Positions 47,544 to 56,347 of a stretch of 64,000 bases of DNA are shown piece by piece. Position 1 is the stretch's first letter, and every line of letters starts with the position of its first letter. The stretch is from Sphingomonas sinipercae (GTDB lineage: Bacteria > Pseudomonadota > Alphaproteobacteria > Sphingomonadales > Sphingomonadaceae). The translations under genes and the position numbers were made by a program. The stretch covers positions 578,501-642,500 of the forward strand of contig NZ_CP049871.1 of the NCBI RefSeq assembly GCF_011302055.1, written 5' to 3'. A model generated the notes under the pieces. It was not told where the DNA came from. It did no database searches and worked only from the letters and a program-made list of their open reading frames with translations.

Positions 47544-49958
47544 TCATATTCGCATCGCCTCGTTGGCAAGGGCTTCCGCCTCGACCAGCAGGCTGTCGTC
47601 GGCCTGCGTGCCCGATGGCAGGGCCTCGCGGCCGACGATGACCATCAGCGGCACCGCCATCGGCGTGATCCGGTCCGCCTCGACGTGCACCATGGTTGCC
47701 GCGGCCCGGTCGACCAGCCGCACCAGCCGCCCAAGCTCCGTCATCCGCGACCGGGCGTCGTCCCAGGCCGCGCGCAGCAGCAAATGCTGCGGCTCGTACC
47801 GCCGCAGCACGTCGTAGATGAGGTCGGTCGAAAAGCTCACCTGCTTGCCGGTCTTGCGCCGCCCGGGGTGCTGCCGCTCGACGAGCCCGCCGATCACCGC
47901 CACTTCGCGGAAGGCATTTTTCAGCAGCATCGAATTCTCCACCCAATCGACGAACTCGCGCTCCAGGATGTCGGGGGAAAATAGCGCTTTGGGGTCGGTG
48001 ATCGGCTCCAGCCCATAGCAGGCGATGCCATAGTCGTTGGCGACGAAGCCCATCGGCTTCAGCCCCGCGGTTTCCATCCGGCGGGTGATCAACATGCCGA
48101 GCGACTGGTGGGCGTTCCAGCCTTCGAAGCTGTAGGCGACCATGTAATGCAGCCGTTCGTGCTGGAAGGTTTCGACCAGCAGTTCGTCGGGTTCCGGAAT
48201 CCGTGATCGGCGGTCCTGCACTTCCAGCCATTCGCTGACGCCTTCCGGGAAGCGGGCCCAGTCGTTGCGGTCGGCAATCATTTGCCGGACCCGGTTGGCG
48301 AGGTGCGTGGACATGCTCATCCGCTGGCCGCCGTAAGTGACGATCCGCGCTTCTTTCGACGATGCGCGGACCAGGATGTCCGTGTCCTTGAACTGCTCGA
48401 CCTCAAGGCTGAGGCCCGAGAAATAGAAATGGTCGCCGACGGTCAGGGTCGATGCATAGCCTTCCTCGATGGTGCCGAGCTTGCGGCCGTTGCGAAAGCG
48501 GACGGTCAGCAACGGCTGCTCGACAATCACGCCCGCATTCAGCCGGTGCTGCGCGGCGATGGTCGGCTTGGCGATCCGCCAGGTGCCGTCGCTTTCCCGG
48601 ACCAGCCGCCGGAACTTGTCGTAGGCCTTGAGGGAATAGCCGCCGGTGGCGATGAAATTGAGGATCTCCTCGAACGTCTCGTCCTTCAGCCCGGCGTAGG
48701 GTGCGGCGGATCGCACTTCGGCAAGCATCGCGCTTTCATGGAAAGGCGACGCGCAGGCCATCGCCAGCAAATGCTGGGCAAGTACGTCGAGCGTGCCCGG
48801 CCGGAGCTGCTCGGGATCGAGCTCGCCGTCGTCGATCGCGTCCAGCGCCGCGCGCGCCTCCATATATTCGAAGCGGTTGCCGGGGACGACGATGCCCTTG
48901 CTGGGCTCGTCGAGGCGATGGTTGGCGCGGCCGATCCGCTGCAGCAGTCGTGAACTCCCCTTGGGCGCGCCCATCTGCACCACCAGGTCGATGTCGCCCC
49001 AGTCGATGCCAAGGTCCAGGCTGGCGGTGGCGACCAGCCCGCGCAGCTTGCCCGCCGCCATCGCCGCTTCAACCTTGCGGCGCGCCTCCAGCGCCAGGCT
49101 GCCGTGATGGATTCCAATCGGCAGCGACTTGTCGTTGACCGTCCACAGGTCCTGGAAAATCAGCTCGGCCAGGCTGCGCGTATTGCAGAAGACGAGCGTG
49201 GTGCGGTGCTGCTCGATCAGCTCCATGACTTCGCGCGCGGCATGGCGGCCGGAATGGCCGGACCAGGGGATCCGGTTCTGCGGGATCAGGATCGACAGGT
49301 CCGGCTCCGCGCCGGGATCGCCCTGCACCAGCGCGACCGTTTCGATGTCGCCATCCGGCGCGAGCCAGGCGCGATAGGCGTCCGGGTCGCTGATCGTCGC
49401 CGACAGCCCAACGCGCCGAAGGCCGGGTGCCAGGTGGTGAAGCCGGGCGATGGACAGCGCCAGCAGGTCGCCGCGCTTCTCCCGTGCGAAGGCGTGAAGC
49501 TCGTCGATGACGATGGTCTTCAAACCCGCGAACATCGTCGCGCTGTCGGGATAGCTGAGCAGCAGGCTCAGCGATTCGGGCGTCGTCAGCAATATTTGCG
49601 GCGGCCGCACGCGTTGCCGCGCCTTGCGGTCGGACGGCGTATCGCCGCTACGGGTCTCGGCGCGGATGTCGAGGCCCATCTCCTCGATCGGCCCGACGAG
49701 GTTGCGCTGGACATCGACGCCAAGCGCCTTGAGCGGCGAAACATAGAGGGTGTGCAGCCCTTCGGCCGGGGCCTCGGCCAGGTCGCAGATGGTCGGCAGG
49801 AAGCCGGACAAGGTCTTGCCCGACCCGGTCGCCGCGACCAGCAACGCATTGCGCCCCGCGCGGGCGGCGTCGAGCATGTCGAGCTGGTGCCGCCGCGGCT
49901 GCCAGCCACGCTCGGCGAACCATTGCTCGACGACGGCTGGAAGCGGCGCCCTGCTCAG
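47544..49958 (-). CDS. Ligase-associated DNA damage response DEXH helicase (Lhr-like)
   Basis: This is an SF2 helicase of about 804 residues with Walker A AATGSGKTLSGFLP, TTPESL, Walker B VIDELHAF, SATISDP, LVATASLDLGIDWGDID and QRIGRANHR, plus the Lhr-core C-terminal domains. The first ATG (49875-49877) lies after the conserved segment WFAERGWQPRRHQLDML, which is in frame upstream. Between that ATG and the in-frame stop at 49992-49994 no ATG, GTG or TTG exists. The only near-start is CTG 49956-49958, overlapping the preceding TGA as CTGA. The start is therefore set there, tentatively. Confidence 0.9.
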   Translation of the reverse strand: MSRAPLPAVVEQWFAERGWQPRRHQLDMLDAARAGRNALLVAATGSGKTLSGFLPTICDLAEAPAEGLHTLYVSPLKALGVDVQRNLVGPIEEMGLDIRAETRSGDTPSDRKARQRVRPPQILLTTPESLSLLLSYPDSATMFAGLKTIVIDELHAFAREKRGDLLALSIARLHHLAPGLRRVGLSATISDPDAYRAWLAPDGDIETVALVQGDPGAEPDLSILIPQNRIPWSGHSGRHAAREVMELIEQHRTTLVFCNTRSLAELIFQDLWTVNDKSLPIGIHHGSLALEARRKVEAAMAAGKLRGLVATASLDLGIDWGDIDLVVQMGAPKGSSRLLQRIGRANHRLDEPSKGIVVPGNRFEYMEARAALDAIDDGELDPEQLRPGTLDVLAQHLLAMACASPFHESAMLAEVRSAAPYAGLKDETFEEILNFIATGGYSLKAYDKFRRLVRESDGTWRIAKPTIAAQHRLNAGVIVEQPLLTVRFRNGRKLGTIEEGYASTLTVGDHFYFSGLSLEVEQFKDTDILVRASSKEARIVTYGGQRMSMSTHLANRVRQMIADRNDWARFPEGVSEWLEVQDRRSRIPEPDELLVETFQHERLHYMVAYSFEGWNAHQSLGMLITRRMETAGLKPMGFVANDYGIACYGLEPITDPKALFSPDILEREFVDWVENSMLLKNAFREVAVIGGLVERQHPGRRKTGKQVSFSTDLIYDVLRRYEPQHLLLRAAWDDARSRMTELGRLVRLVDRAAATMVHVEADRITPMAVPLMVIVGREALPSGTQADDSLLVEAEALANEAMRI

Positions 49959-50143
49959 AGCCCGTCGGTCCCCTCGCGGCGGCGCGCTTCCTCATCCGCA
50001 TAGAGCTCGCGCGTGCCTGCGTCCGCGCGCCGGTCCTCGACCGAATTGCGCTTCGAACGGGTGCGCAGCACCAGCCATAGCAAGACGACCACGATCAGCG
50101 CCGGACCGACGATGTTCATGAGCGCCCACATCGCATCAGCCAT
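49955..50143 (-). CDS. Small single-pass membrane protein (62 aa)
   Basis: The protein has one membrane helix (VGPALIVVVLLWLVL, about 12-26) followed by a basic and acidic cytoplasmic tail (RTRSKRNSVEDRRADAG ... YADEEARRREGTDGL). GGAGGAAATTGT precedes the ATG at 50141-50143, a very strong ribosome-binding site. Its stop overlaps the inferred CTG start of the helicase, so it is probably cotranscribed and coupled with it. Function unknown. Confidence 0.8.
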   Translation of the reverse strand: MADAMWALMNIVGPALIVVVLLWLVLRTRSKRNSVEDRRADAGTRELYADEEARRREGTDGL

Positions 50144-50199
50144 ACAATTTCCTCCCTGATATTCGGAACGCATAAGAGCCTTCGTTCATATAGCTCACA

Positions 50200-51198
50200 A
50201 TGGCGCGCATCGGTTCCTGCATCGAGGTTTTTCCCGAAGGCATTTACGTCAAGCCGGCCGACGCGTGGATCGACCCTTCGCAGCCCAAGCCGAGGGCGTT
50301 GGTCACCCACGGCCATGGCGACCATGCCCGCGGCGGCCACGGCGCCGTGCTCGCAACGCCCGAGACGCTCGCGATCATGGGCGTGCGCTACGGCGACCAG
50401 AACGGCCAGCCGCTTGCTTATGGCGAAAGCGTCCGCGTCGGCGACGTCGACGTCAGCTTCGTTCCTGCCGGCCACGTGCTCGGCTCGGCCCAGATCGTGC
50501 TCGAACATGGCGGTGAGCGCGTGGTCGTTTCCGGCGATTACAAGCGGCGCGCCGACCCGACGTGCGAGCCGTTCGTGCCGGTCCCTTGCGACGTCTTCAT
50601 CACCGAAGCGACCTTTGGCCTACCGGTATTCCGACATCCCGATATCGGCGGGGAAATGGACAAGCTGCTCCACCGGCTGCACGCTGACCCGTCACGGTGC
50701 GTGCTGGTCGGGGCCTATGCGCTGGGCAAGGCGCAGCGGGTGATTTGCGAACTTCGCCGCCGCGGTCACCATGACCCGATCTACTACCACGGCGCCCTCG
50801 AACGGCTGTGCCAGCTCTACCAGGAACTCGGCGTCGATCTGGGCGAGCTCCGCCATGTCGCGAGCGCGACCAAAGAGGAGATGAAGGGCCACATCGTCAT
50901 TGCCCCGCCCGGCCAGCTCAACGACCGCTGGTCGCGGCGCCTGCCCGACCCGATTACGGCCATGGCCTCGGGGTGGATGCGGATCCGCCAGCGCGCGCGC
51001 CAGTCGAACATCGAACTGCCGCTGATCATTTCCGACCATGCCGACTGGGACGAGCTGACCTGCACCATCCGCGACGTGGCCCCGAGCGAGGTCTGGATCA
51101 CCCATGGCCGCGAGGAAGCGCTCAAGCACTGGTGCATGACCCACCAGATCAAGGCGCGGGAGCTCAACCTCATCGGCTACGAAGACGAGGACGACTGA
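50200..51198 (+). CDS. Ligase-associated DNA damage response MBL-fold exonuclease
   Basis: This 332-residue member of the beta-CASP-like MBL nuclease group has VTHGHGDHARGGHGAVLATPET (H37, H39, D41, H42), FVPAGHVLGSAQIVLEHGG, VVSGDYKRR, FITEATFGLPVFRHP and ISDHADWDEL. It belongs to the same DNA repair set as the Lhr-like helicase, from which it is divergent, and PdeM. The usual companion ATP-dependent DNA ligase does not follow; the next gene is a flavoprotein. Confidence 0.92.
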   Translation: MARIGSCIEVFPEGIYVKPADAWIDPSQPKPRALVTHGHGDHARGGHGAVLATPETLAIMGVRYGDQNGQPLAYGESVRVGDVDVSFVPAGHVLGSAQIVLEHGGERVVVSGDYKRRADPTCEPFVPVPCDVFITEATFGLPVFRHPDIGGEMDKLLHRLHADPSRCVLVGAYALGKAQRVICELRRRGHHDPIYYHGALERLCQLYQELGVDLGELRHVASATKEEMKGHIVIAPPGQLNDRWSRRLPDPITAMASGWMRIRQRARQSNIELPLIISDHADWDELTCTIRDVAPSEVWITHGREEALKHWCMTHQIKARELNLIGYEDEDD

Positions 51199-51216
51199 TC
51201 CGGTTAGAGGGGCTGC

Positions 51217-52404
51217 GTGCAGCGGTCCGGCCCAGAAGAATTTGATGCGATCGTCCTCGGCGGCGGCGGCGCCGGGCTGATGTGCGCCGGTGTCGCGGCG
51301 CAGCGTGGGCGGCGTATCCTGCTGGTCGACCATGCCGACGCGCCGGGCAAGAAGATCCTGATCTCCGGCGGCGGCCGCTGCAACTTCACCAACATCAACG
51401 CCAGCCCGGCCCAATATCTTTCCGCCAACCCGCATTTCATGAAGTCGGCGATGGCTCGCTACACGGCGCAGGACTTCATCGACCTTGTCGATGCGCACGG
51501 CATCGCCTGGCACGAAAAGACGCTTGGCCAATTGTTCTGCGACGGATCGGCGAAGCAGATCGTCGCGATGCTGCTTGCGGAATGCGCGAAGGGCGGAGCT
51601 GAACTTCAGCTCGGCCATGCCATTCGCGATATCGAACATGCCGATGGGCGCTTCCGGGTACAGGTCGGGGAGCGGACGGTCGCCGCGCCCAAGCTGGTCA
51701 TCGCCACGGGCGGTCCGTCGATCCCCAAGCTTGGCGCAACTGGCTTCGCTTATGAGCTTGCCCGCCGTTTCGGGCTCAAGGTGGTCGAGCCGCGCCCCGC
51801 GCTCGTGCCGCTGACGCTGGGCGGCGACGAAGTGCTGTTCCGTGAGCTTTCCGGCGTCGCCACCGACGTCGTCGCGAAGCACGGCAAGACCCGCTTCCGC
51901 GAGGCGGCGCTGTTCACCCATCGCGGCCTGTCGGGGCCGGCGATCCTGCAGATTTCCTCTTATTGGCGGCCGGGCGAGGAGATTGGGATCGATTTCCTGC
52001 CGGATGCCGAGCCCGGGCATTTCCAGGCCGCCAAGAGGACCCGCCCGTCGGCGGACTTTGCCGCCACGCTCCGCGCGCTGCTTCCGGGCAGGCTTGCCGA
52101 CACGCTGGGCGATAAGCTGGGCGTGGCCGGCGACCTCGGCAACGTCAGCGACAAGGCCCTGGCGGCGGCCGAGCAGCGCCTGCGCGACTGGCGCTTCCGG
52201 CCGAACGGCACCGAAGGCTTTGCCAAGGCGGAAGTGACGGTCGGCGGCATCGCCACCGCCGGGCTTTCCTCAACGACGATGGAGGCCAAATCCGTGCCCG
52301 GACTCTACGCGATCGGCGAGGCGGTGGACGTCACCGGCTGGCTTGGCGGCTACAACTTCCAATGGGCCTGGGCGAGCGGCTGGGCCGCTGCGCAGGCGCT
52401 ATAA
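51217..52404 (+). CDS. YhiN/HI0933-type FAD-dependent oxidoreductase
   Basis: This 395-residue protein has the N-terminal FAD dinucleotide motif IVLGGGGAGLMCAGVAAQRG (about 12-31), the family-specific SGGGRCNFTN, VIATGGPSIPKLGATGFAYELA, FTHRGLSGPAILQIS and the C-terminal GLYAIGEAVDVTGWLGGYNFQWAWASG. It starts at GTG 51217 with AGAGGGG upstream. The family (PF03486-type flavoproteins) has no firmly assigned general reaction. Confidence 0.9.
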   Translation: MQRSGPEEFDAIVLGGGGAGLMCAGVAAQRGRRILLVDHADAPGKKILISGGGRCNFTNINASPAQYLSANPHFMKSAMARYTAQDFIDLVDAHGIAWHEKTLGQLFCDGSAKQIVAMLLAECAKGGAELQLGHAIRDIEHADGRFRVQVGERTVAAPKLVIATGGPSIPKLGATGFAYELARRFGLKVVEPRPALVPLTLGGDEVLFRELSGVATDVVAKHGKTRFREAALFTHRGLSGPAILQISSYWRPGEEIGIDFLPDAEPGHFQAAKRTRPSADFAATLRALLPGRLADTLGDKLGVAGDLGNVSDKALAAAEQRLRDWRFRPNGTEGFAKAEVTVGGIATAGLSSTTMEAKSVPGLYAIGEAVDVTGWLGGYNFQWAWASGWAAAQAL

Positions 52405-52409
52405 CCGGG

Positions 52410-53789
52410 CTAGTGCGCCCCCTCGGTGCGCTCGATCCCCGACTGACCAAGCTGCTCGTCGATCTGCGCCATCAGGCGCGCCAGGCCGCTTTCATCGCTG
52501 GATTCAGCGCGTGCCACCAGCACGTCCTGCGTGTTCGAAGCGCGCAGCAGCCACCAGCCGTCGCCGGTGTTCACCCGCACGCCGTCGGTGGAATCGACCT
52601 TGGCGCCGGTCCCGGCAAGACGTTGCCGGACCTCGTCTATCACGGCGAACTTCCGGCTCTCGTCCACCGGAAAGCGCAATTCGGGCGTGGAGGTCGTGCT
52701 GGGCATGGCGTCCATCAGTTCGGTCAGGCTCTTGCCCGACCGGCTGACGGCTTCGATCAGCCGCACGGCCGCGTAGAGCGCGTCGTCAAAGCCGTACCAG
52801 CGGTGCTTGAAGAAAATGTGGCCGCTCATCTCGCCCGCGAGCGGCGCCCCGGTTTCCTTCATCTTCGACTTGATCAGGCTGTGGCCGGTGTTCCACATCA
52901 ACGGCTTGCCGCCCAAGGCGGCGATGCCGTCGAACAGCACCTGGCTGGCCTTCACGTCGGCAATGATCGTCGCGCCCGGAAGCTCCTCAAGCACGGGCTC
53001 GGCCAGGATCAGCATGAGCTGGTCGCCCCAGATCACTCGGCCCTTGCCATCGACGGCGCCGATGCGGTCGCCGTCGCCGTCGAAGGCGATGCCGAAGTCC
53101 AGCTGCTTGTCCGCGACCAGCCGCTTCAGGTCCTCAAGGTTGGCTTCCACCGTCGGGTCCGGATGGTGGTTGGGGAAGGTGCCGTCGATCTCGGTGAAAA
53201 TGGTGAAATGCTGCCCAGGAAGACGATCGACCAGCCGGTCAAGGATCGGTCCGGCGGCGCCGTTGCCCGCGTCCCAGCCGATGCGGAAGTCGCCGCCCTG
53301 GAAATCCTCGACCAGCCGATCGACGTAGGCCTGGCTGATATCGACCTCTTCGACGGTGCCTTCGCCATTGCTCCAATGCCCGTCGCTGGCGCGGCGGCCG
53401 ATGTGCTGGATCGCCTCGCCGAAGACCGAGCCGCCCTTCAGCAGCATCTTGAACCCGTTATAGTCGGCGGGGTTGTGGCTGCCCGTGACCTGGATGCCGC
53501 CGTCGACGTCGAGGTAGTATGTGGCGAAGTAGAGCATCGGGCTTGGGCCCCGGCCGATCAGGACCGCGTCGATGCCGCCTTCGGTCAGCCCGCGCACCAG
53601 TGCCGCCTCCAGCTGTCCGGAATGGGTGCGCCCGTCGCGGCCGACCGCGATCCGCTTGGCGCCTTCCTCGCGGGCGATGGCCGCATAGGTTCGCCCAAGC
53701 GCGTAGGCGTCGTCTTCGTGGAGCGTCTTTCCGACAATTCCGCGAATGTCATATTCGCGGAGGATGGTTGCGTTGAATGTGTGAGTCAT
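52410..53789 (-). CDS. Phosphomannomutase/phosphoglucomutase
   Basis: This 459-residue enzyme of the AlgC/ManB alpha-D-phosphohexomutase family interconverts hexose 1- and 6-phosphates for exopolysaccharide and glycolipid sugars. It has the N-terminal LREYDIRG, the phosphoserine loop VTGSHNPADYNGFK (S104), the metal loop IAFDGDGDRIGAVD (about 240-250) and the sugar-specificity loop GEMSGHIFF. A C-terminal phosphate-binding segment RASNTQD closes the protein. It is convergent with the flavoprotein gene. Confidence 0.95.
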   Translation of the reverse strand: MTHTFNATILREYDIRGIVGKTLHEDDAYALGRTYAAIAREEGAKRIAVGRDGRTHSGQLEAALVRGLTEGGIDAVLIGRGPSPMLYFATYYLDVDGGIQVTGSHNPADYNGFKMLLKGGSVFGEAIQHIGRRASDGHWSNGEGTVEEVDISQAYVDRLVEDFQGGDFRIGWDAGNGAAGPILDRLVDRLPGQHFTIFTEIDGTFPNHHPDPTVEANLEDLKRLVADKQLDFGIAFDGDGDRIGAVDGKGRVIWGDQLMLILAEPVLEELPGATIIADVKASQVLFDGIAALGGKPLMWNTGHSLIKSKMKETGAPLAGEMSGHIFFKHRWYGFDDALYAAVRLIEAVSRSGKSLTELMDAMPSTTSTPELRFPVDESRKFAVIDEVRQRLAGTGAKVDSTDGVRVNTGDGWWLLRASNTQDVLVARAESSDESGLARLMAQIDEQLGQSGIERTEGAH

Positions 53790-53821
53790 CAGGCTTTCGA
53801 ACGTAGCAAGCGGGCGTTGGT

Positions 53822-54616
53822 TCAGCCCGCGGCGGCGAGCCTCTGGTCTTCACCGGCATTGGGAATGCCAAGGCCCGAGATCATCTCCCGAAGTTCCTGG
53901 CGGGCGGCGATATGGCCAATGCCGACCTCGCCGAGCTGCTGCAAGTCCAGAAGCGTGATGCCCTTGGGAAACAGTTCGCGATAGACGACCCGCTCGCCAA
54001 GGCCCGGAATCACTCGGAATCCGACCCGCTTGGCAAGCTCGTTCAGCGCGGCGCCGACGCGGCGCAGGTTATGCGATTCGATGTGTTGCAAGCGGTTGCG
54101 AAGGACCACCCAGTCGACGCTTTTGCCGGTGACCTTGGCCCGCTGGGTGCGGCTGTTCCAGATCAGCTCGGCGTAGAAGCTGGGCTTGGTGACCTTGAAA
54201 TTTTCCGGGTGGACCTGGCCGATGAGGTCGAGGTCGACGAAGCTGTCGTTCATCGGCGTCACCAAAGTGTCGGCTTTGAGGATCGCGGCGCGGGCGATCG
54301 CGTCGTCGCGGCCAGGCGTGTCGATGACGATGACGTCGGCGTCCTGCGACAGCCGGTCGATGGCGGCGTCCAATGCTTCTTCGGTCTGGTCGGCAAGCAC
54401 TTCGTAACGCGCCTGCGGAAGGTCGGTTGAAAGACGGCGGATCGTCGCGTCGCGGTTCTCGAGGTAGCGGGTCATTGTCCGCTGCCGGCTGTCGAGGTCG
54501 AGCGCGGCGACGCGGTGGCCGGACGCGGCAAGCGCAACCGCCGTGTGCACCGCCGTCGTCGACTTGCCGGTGCCGCCCTTTTCGTTGGCGAAGACGATGA
54601 AATGCGGCTGGCCCAT
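53822..54616 (-). CDS. mipZ: Division-plane positioning ATPase MipZ
   Basis: This 264-residue ParA/MinD-family ATPase forms a gradient from the cell poles and restricts FtsZ to mid-cell in alphaproteobacteria. It has the deviant Walker A NEKGGTGKST (11-20), the MipZ-characteristic LDLDSRQRTMTRYLENR, VIVIDTPGRDD, TPMNDSFVDLDLIGQV and LRNRLQHIESHNLRRVGAAL, and ends with FPKGITLLDL. It is divergent from panC. Confidence 0.95.
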   Translation of the reverse strand: MGQPHFIVFANEKGGTGKSTTAVHTAVALAASGHRVAALDLDSRQRTMTRYLENRDATIRRLSTDLPQARYEVLADQTEEALDAAIDRLSQDADVIVIDTPGRDDAIARAAILKADTLVTPMNDSFVDLDLIGQVHPENFKVTKPSFYAELIWNSRTQRAKVTGKSVDWVVLRNRLQHIESHNLRRVGAALNELAKRVGFRVIPGLGERVVYRELFPKGITLLDLQQLGEVGIGHIAARQELREMISGLGIPNAGEDQRLAAAG

Positions 54617-54696
54617 GCTTCGGCCCCCTTGTGTTTGACCCCCCGCGCGTTGAAAGCGCGGCCCACTTGGGCCAGCTTACCGGAGGGGAATCGGCG

Positions 54697-55533
54697 GTGC
54701 AAACAGTCCGTGACACTGGCCAGCTTGGAAACGCGCTGGTCGCGCTCCGCGCCGGCGGCCACCGGGTTGCGCTGGTGCCGACGATGGGCGCGCTTCACGC
54801 CGGGCACATGGCCCTGGTCGAAGAAGCGCAGCGGCAGGCCGACCGGGTCGTCGTCAGCATCTTCGTCAACCCGCTGCAGTTCGGCGCCAACGAAGACCTC
54901 GACCGCTATCCGCGGCAGGAGGAGGAAGATGCCCGGCGGCTGAATCAGGCCGGCTGCGACCTTCTGTGGATGCCGACGGCGCAGCAGATGTACCCGGCGG
55001 GCTTCGCCACCACGGTCAGCGTCGGCAAGCTGGGCGAGCGCTGGGAGGGCGAGGCCCGGCCCGGCCATTTCGATGGCGTCGCGACGGTGGTCGCCAAGTT
55101 GCTGGCGACGGTCAGGCCCGACGTCGCGGTGTTCGGCGAAAAGGATTTCCAGCAGCTGGCGGTGATCAGGCGGATGGCGACGGACCTCGCCCTGGGCGCC
55201 GCTATCGTCGGCCTGCCGACGGTTCGCGATCCCGACGGCCTCGCTTTGTCTTCGCGCAATGCCTACCTTTCGCCGCAGGAGCGCCAGCAGGCGCTGGCGC
55301 TGCCCAATGCGCTGCGCGACGCGGCGGAGAAGATCGCGGCTGGCGGCGACGTTGCCGAGGCGCTCGGCGCGGCCCGCCGGTCCCTTGCCGACGCCGGCTT
55401 CCGGACCGATTATTTCGCCTTGGTCGATGCCGCGACGCTCGAGCCAATCAGCGCGCCGGCGGGGCGGATGCGCCTGATTGCAGCGGCGACGATCGGCACC
55501 ACGCGCCTGATCGACAACCTGCCGCTCGATTGA
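54697..55533 (+). CDS. panC: Pantothenate synthetase (pantoate-beta-alanine ligase)
   Basis: This 278-residue enzyme joins pantoate and beta-alanine using ATP. It has the nucleotidyltransferase HIGH-type motif PTMGALHAGH (28-37), VVSIFVNPLQFGANEDLDRYPR, FGEKDFQQL, GLPTVRDPDGLALSSRNAYLS and a C-terminal domain ending TTRLIDNLPL. It starts at GTG 54697, supported by GGAGGGG at about 54683-54688; an upstream ATG at 54631 overlaps the mipZ promoter region and lacks homology. Confidence 0.95.
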   Translation: MQTVRDTGQLGNALVALRAGGHRVALVPTMGALHAGHMALVEEAQRQADRVVVSIFVNPLQFGANEDLDRYPRQEEEDARRLNQAGCDLLWMPTAQQMYPAGFATTVSVGKLGERWEGEARPGHFDGVATVVAKLLATVRPDVAVFGEKDFQQLAVIRRMATDLALGAAIVGLPTVRDPDGLALSSRNAYLSPQERQQALALPNALRDAAEKIAAGGDVAEALGAARRSLADAGFRTDYFALVDAATLEPISAPAGRMRLIAAATIGTTRLIDNLPLD

Positions 55534-55608
55534 TGGTTTTTTCGCGTTAACCATTTTTTCGTGAAGTCGGGCCGACAACTCACCGCAACGGGAACAGGGG
55601 AGTTGGAA

Positions 55609-55908
55609 ATGGCGATCAGTGAGAAAGCAGCAGAGTTCTTGGTCCGCAGCCGGCTGGCCGATGCGGAAGCGGGCGATGTCGATGCCCTCTTCGAACTTGG
55701 CGTAACCTATTCGACCGGCCGGGGGGCTATTCCGGTCGACCTCATCGAAGCGCACAAGTGGTTCAACCTCGCCGCGCTTTCGGGCTGCACCCGCGGCCAG
55801 GAATGCCGGGCCGAAATCGCGGTCGAAATGACTGCCCGCGAAATCGCCGAAGCCCAGCGCCAGGCGCGCGCCTGGCTGGGCAGCACGCCGCAGCGCTACG
55901 CCGCCTAG
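55609..55908 (+). CDS. Sel1-like repeat protein (99 aa)
   Basis: This 99-residue soluble protein has one Sel1-like helical pair: ADAEAGDVDALFELGVTYSTGRGAIPVDLIEAHKWFNLAALSGC (about 17-60), where the AHKWFNLAA portion is the Sel1 signature. A third helix follows (TAREIAEAQRQARAWL). GGGGAGTTGGAA precedes the ATG at 55609. A small protein-protein adaptor is likely; partner unknown. Its stop shares a CTAG with the OmpA-like gene. Confidence 0.85.
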   Translation: MAISEKAAEFLVRSRLADAEAGDVDALFELGVTYSTGRGAIPVDLIEAHKWFNLAALSGCTRGQECRAEIAVEMTAREIAEAQRQARAWLGSTPQRYAA

Positions 55909-56342
55909 CGGACGATCATCACCACGCGGGGGCCGACCCCGACGACGGTGGTGCCGATCCGCATCGTTCCGGGGCGTTCCTTGCCCCAGGTTGCGACGGC
56001 CAGCCGTTCGGGCGGGATGCCCTGCGTAATCAGGAAGTCGCGCACTTCCGAGGCGCGCCGCTCGCCGATGGCGAATGCATAATCCCTTGTGTCGCCCTGG
56101 TCGCCGTGGCCTTCGAGCCGGAGGGTGGCGAACGGATTGGCGCGAAGCCATTGCGCCGTCGCCCGCAAGGTGCCGAGCGCCTGCGCCGTCAGCCCATAAC
56201 CCTGCGACGAGAAATAGACCGTGTCCGCCCCAGCTCCCGTCGCCAGGCTGGCCTGTGGGGAGGGCGGCGCCGGCGCGGGCCGCTGCGCCTGCGCGGTGCC
56301 GGCGAGCGAAAGTGCCAGAATTGCGATCGTCAGCTTGCTCAT
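55905..56342 (-). CDS. OmpA-domain protein in the Pal position, without lipobox
   Basis: This 145-residue protein has a signal peptidase I-type signal (MSKLTIAILALSLAGTAQAQ, cleavage near residue 19) and no lipobox cysteine. A Pro/Ala linker leads to an OmpA peptidoglycan-binding domain: LRLEGHGDQGDTRDYAFAIGERRASEVRDFLITQGIPPERLAVATWGKERP. It sits where pal normally follows tolB (5 bp downstream), but true Pal is an outer-membrane lipoprotein. It could be a soluble periplasmic or diverged Pal; its function is uncertain. Confidence 0.85.
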   Translation of the reverse strand: MSKLTIAILALSLAGTAQAQRPAPAPPSPQASLATGAGADTVYFSSQGYGLTAQALGTLRATAQWLRANPFATLRLEGHGDQGDTRDYAFAIGERRASEVRDFLITQGIPPERLAVATWGKERPGTMRIGTTVVGVGPRVVMIVR

Positions 56343-56347
56343 CGCAT

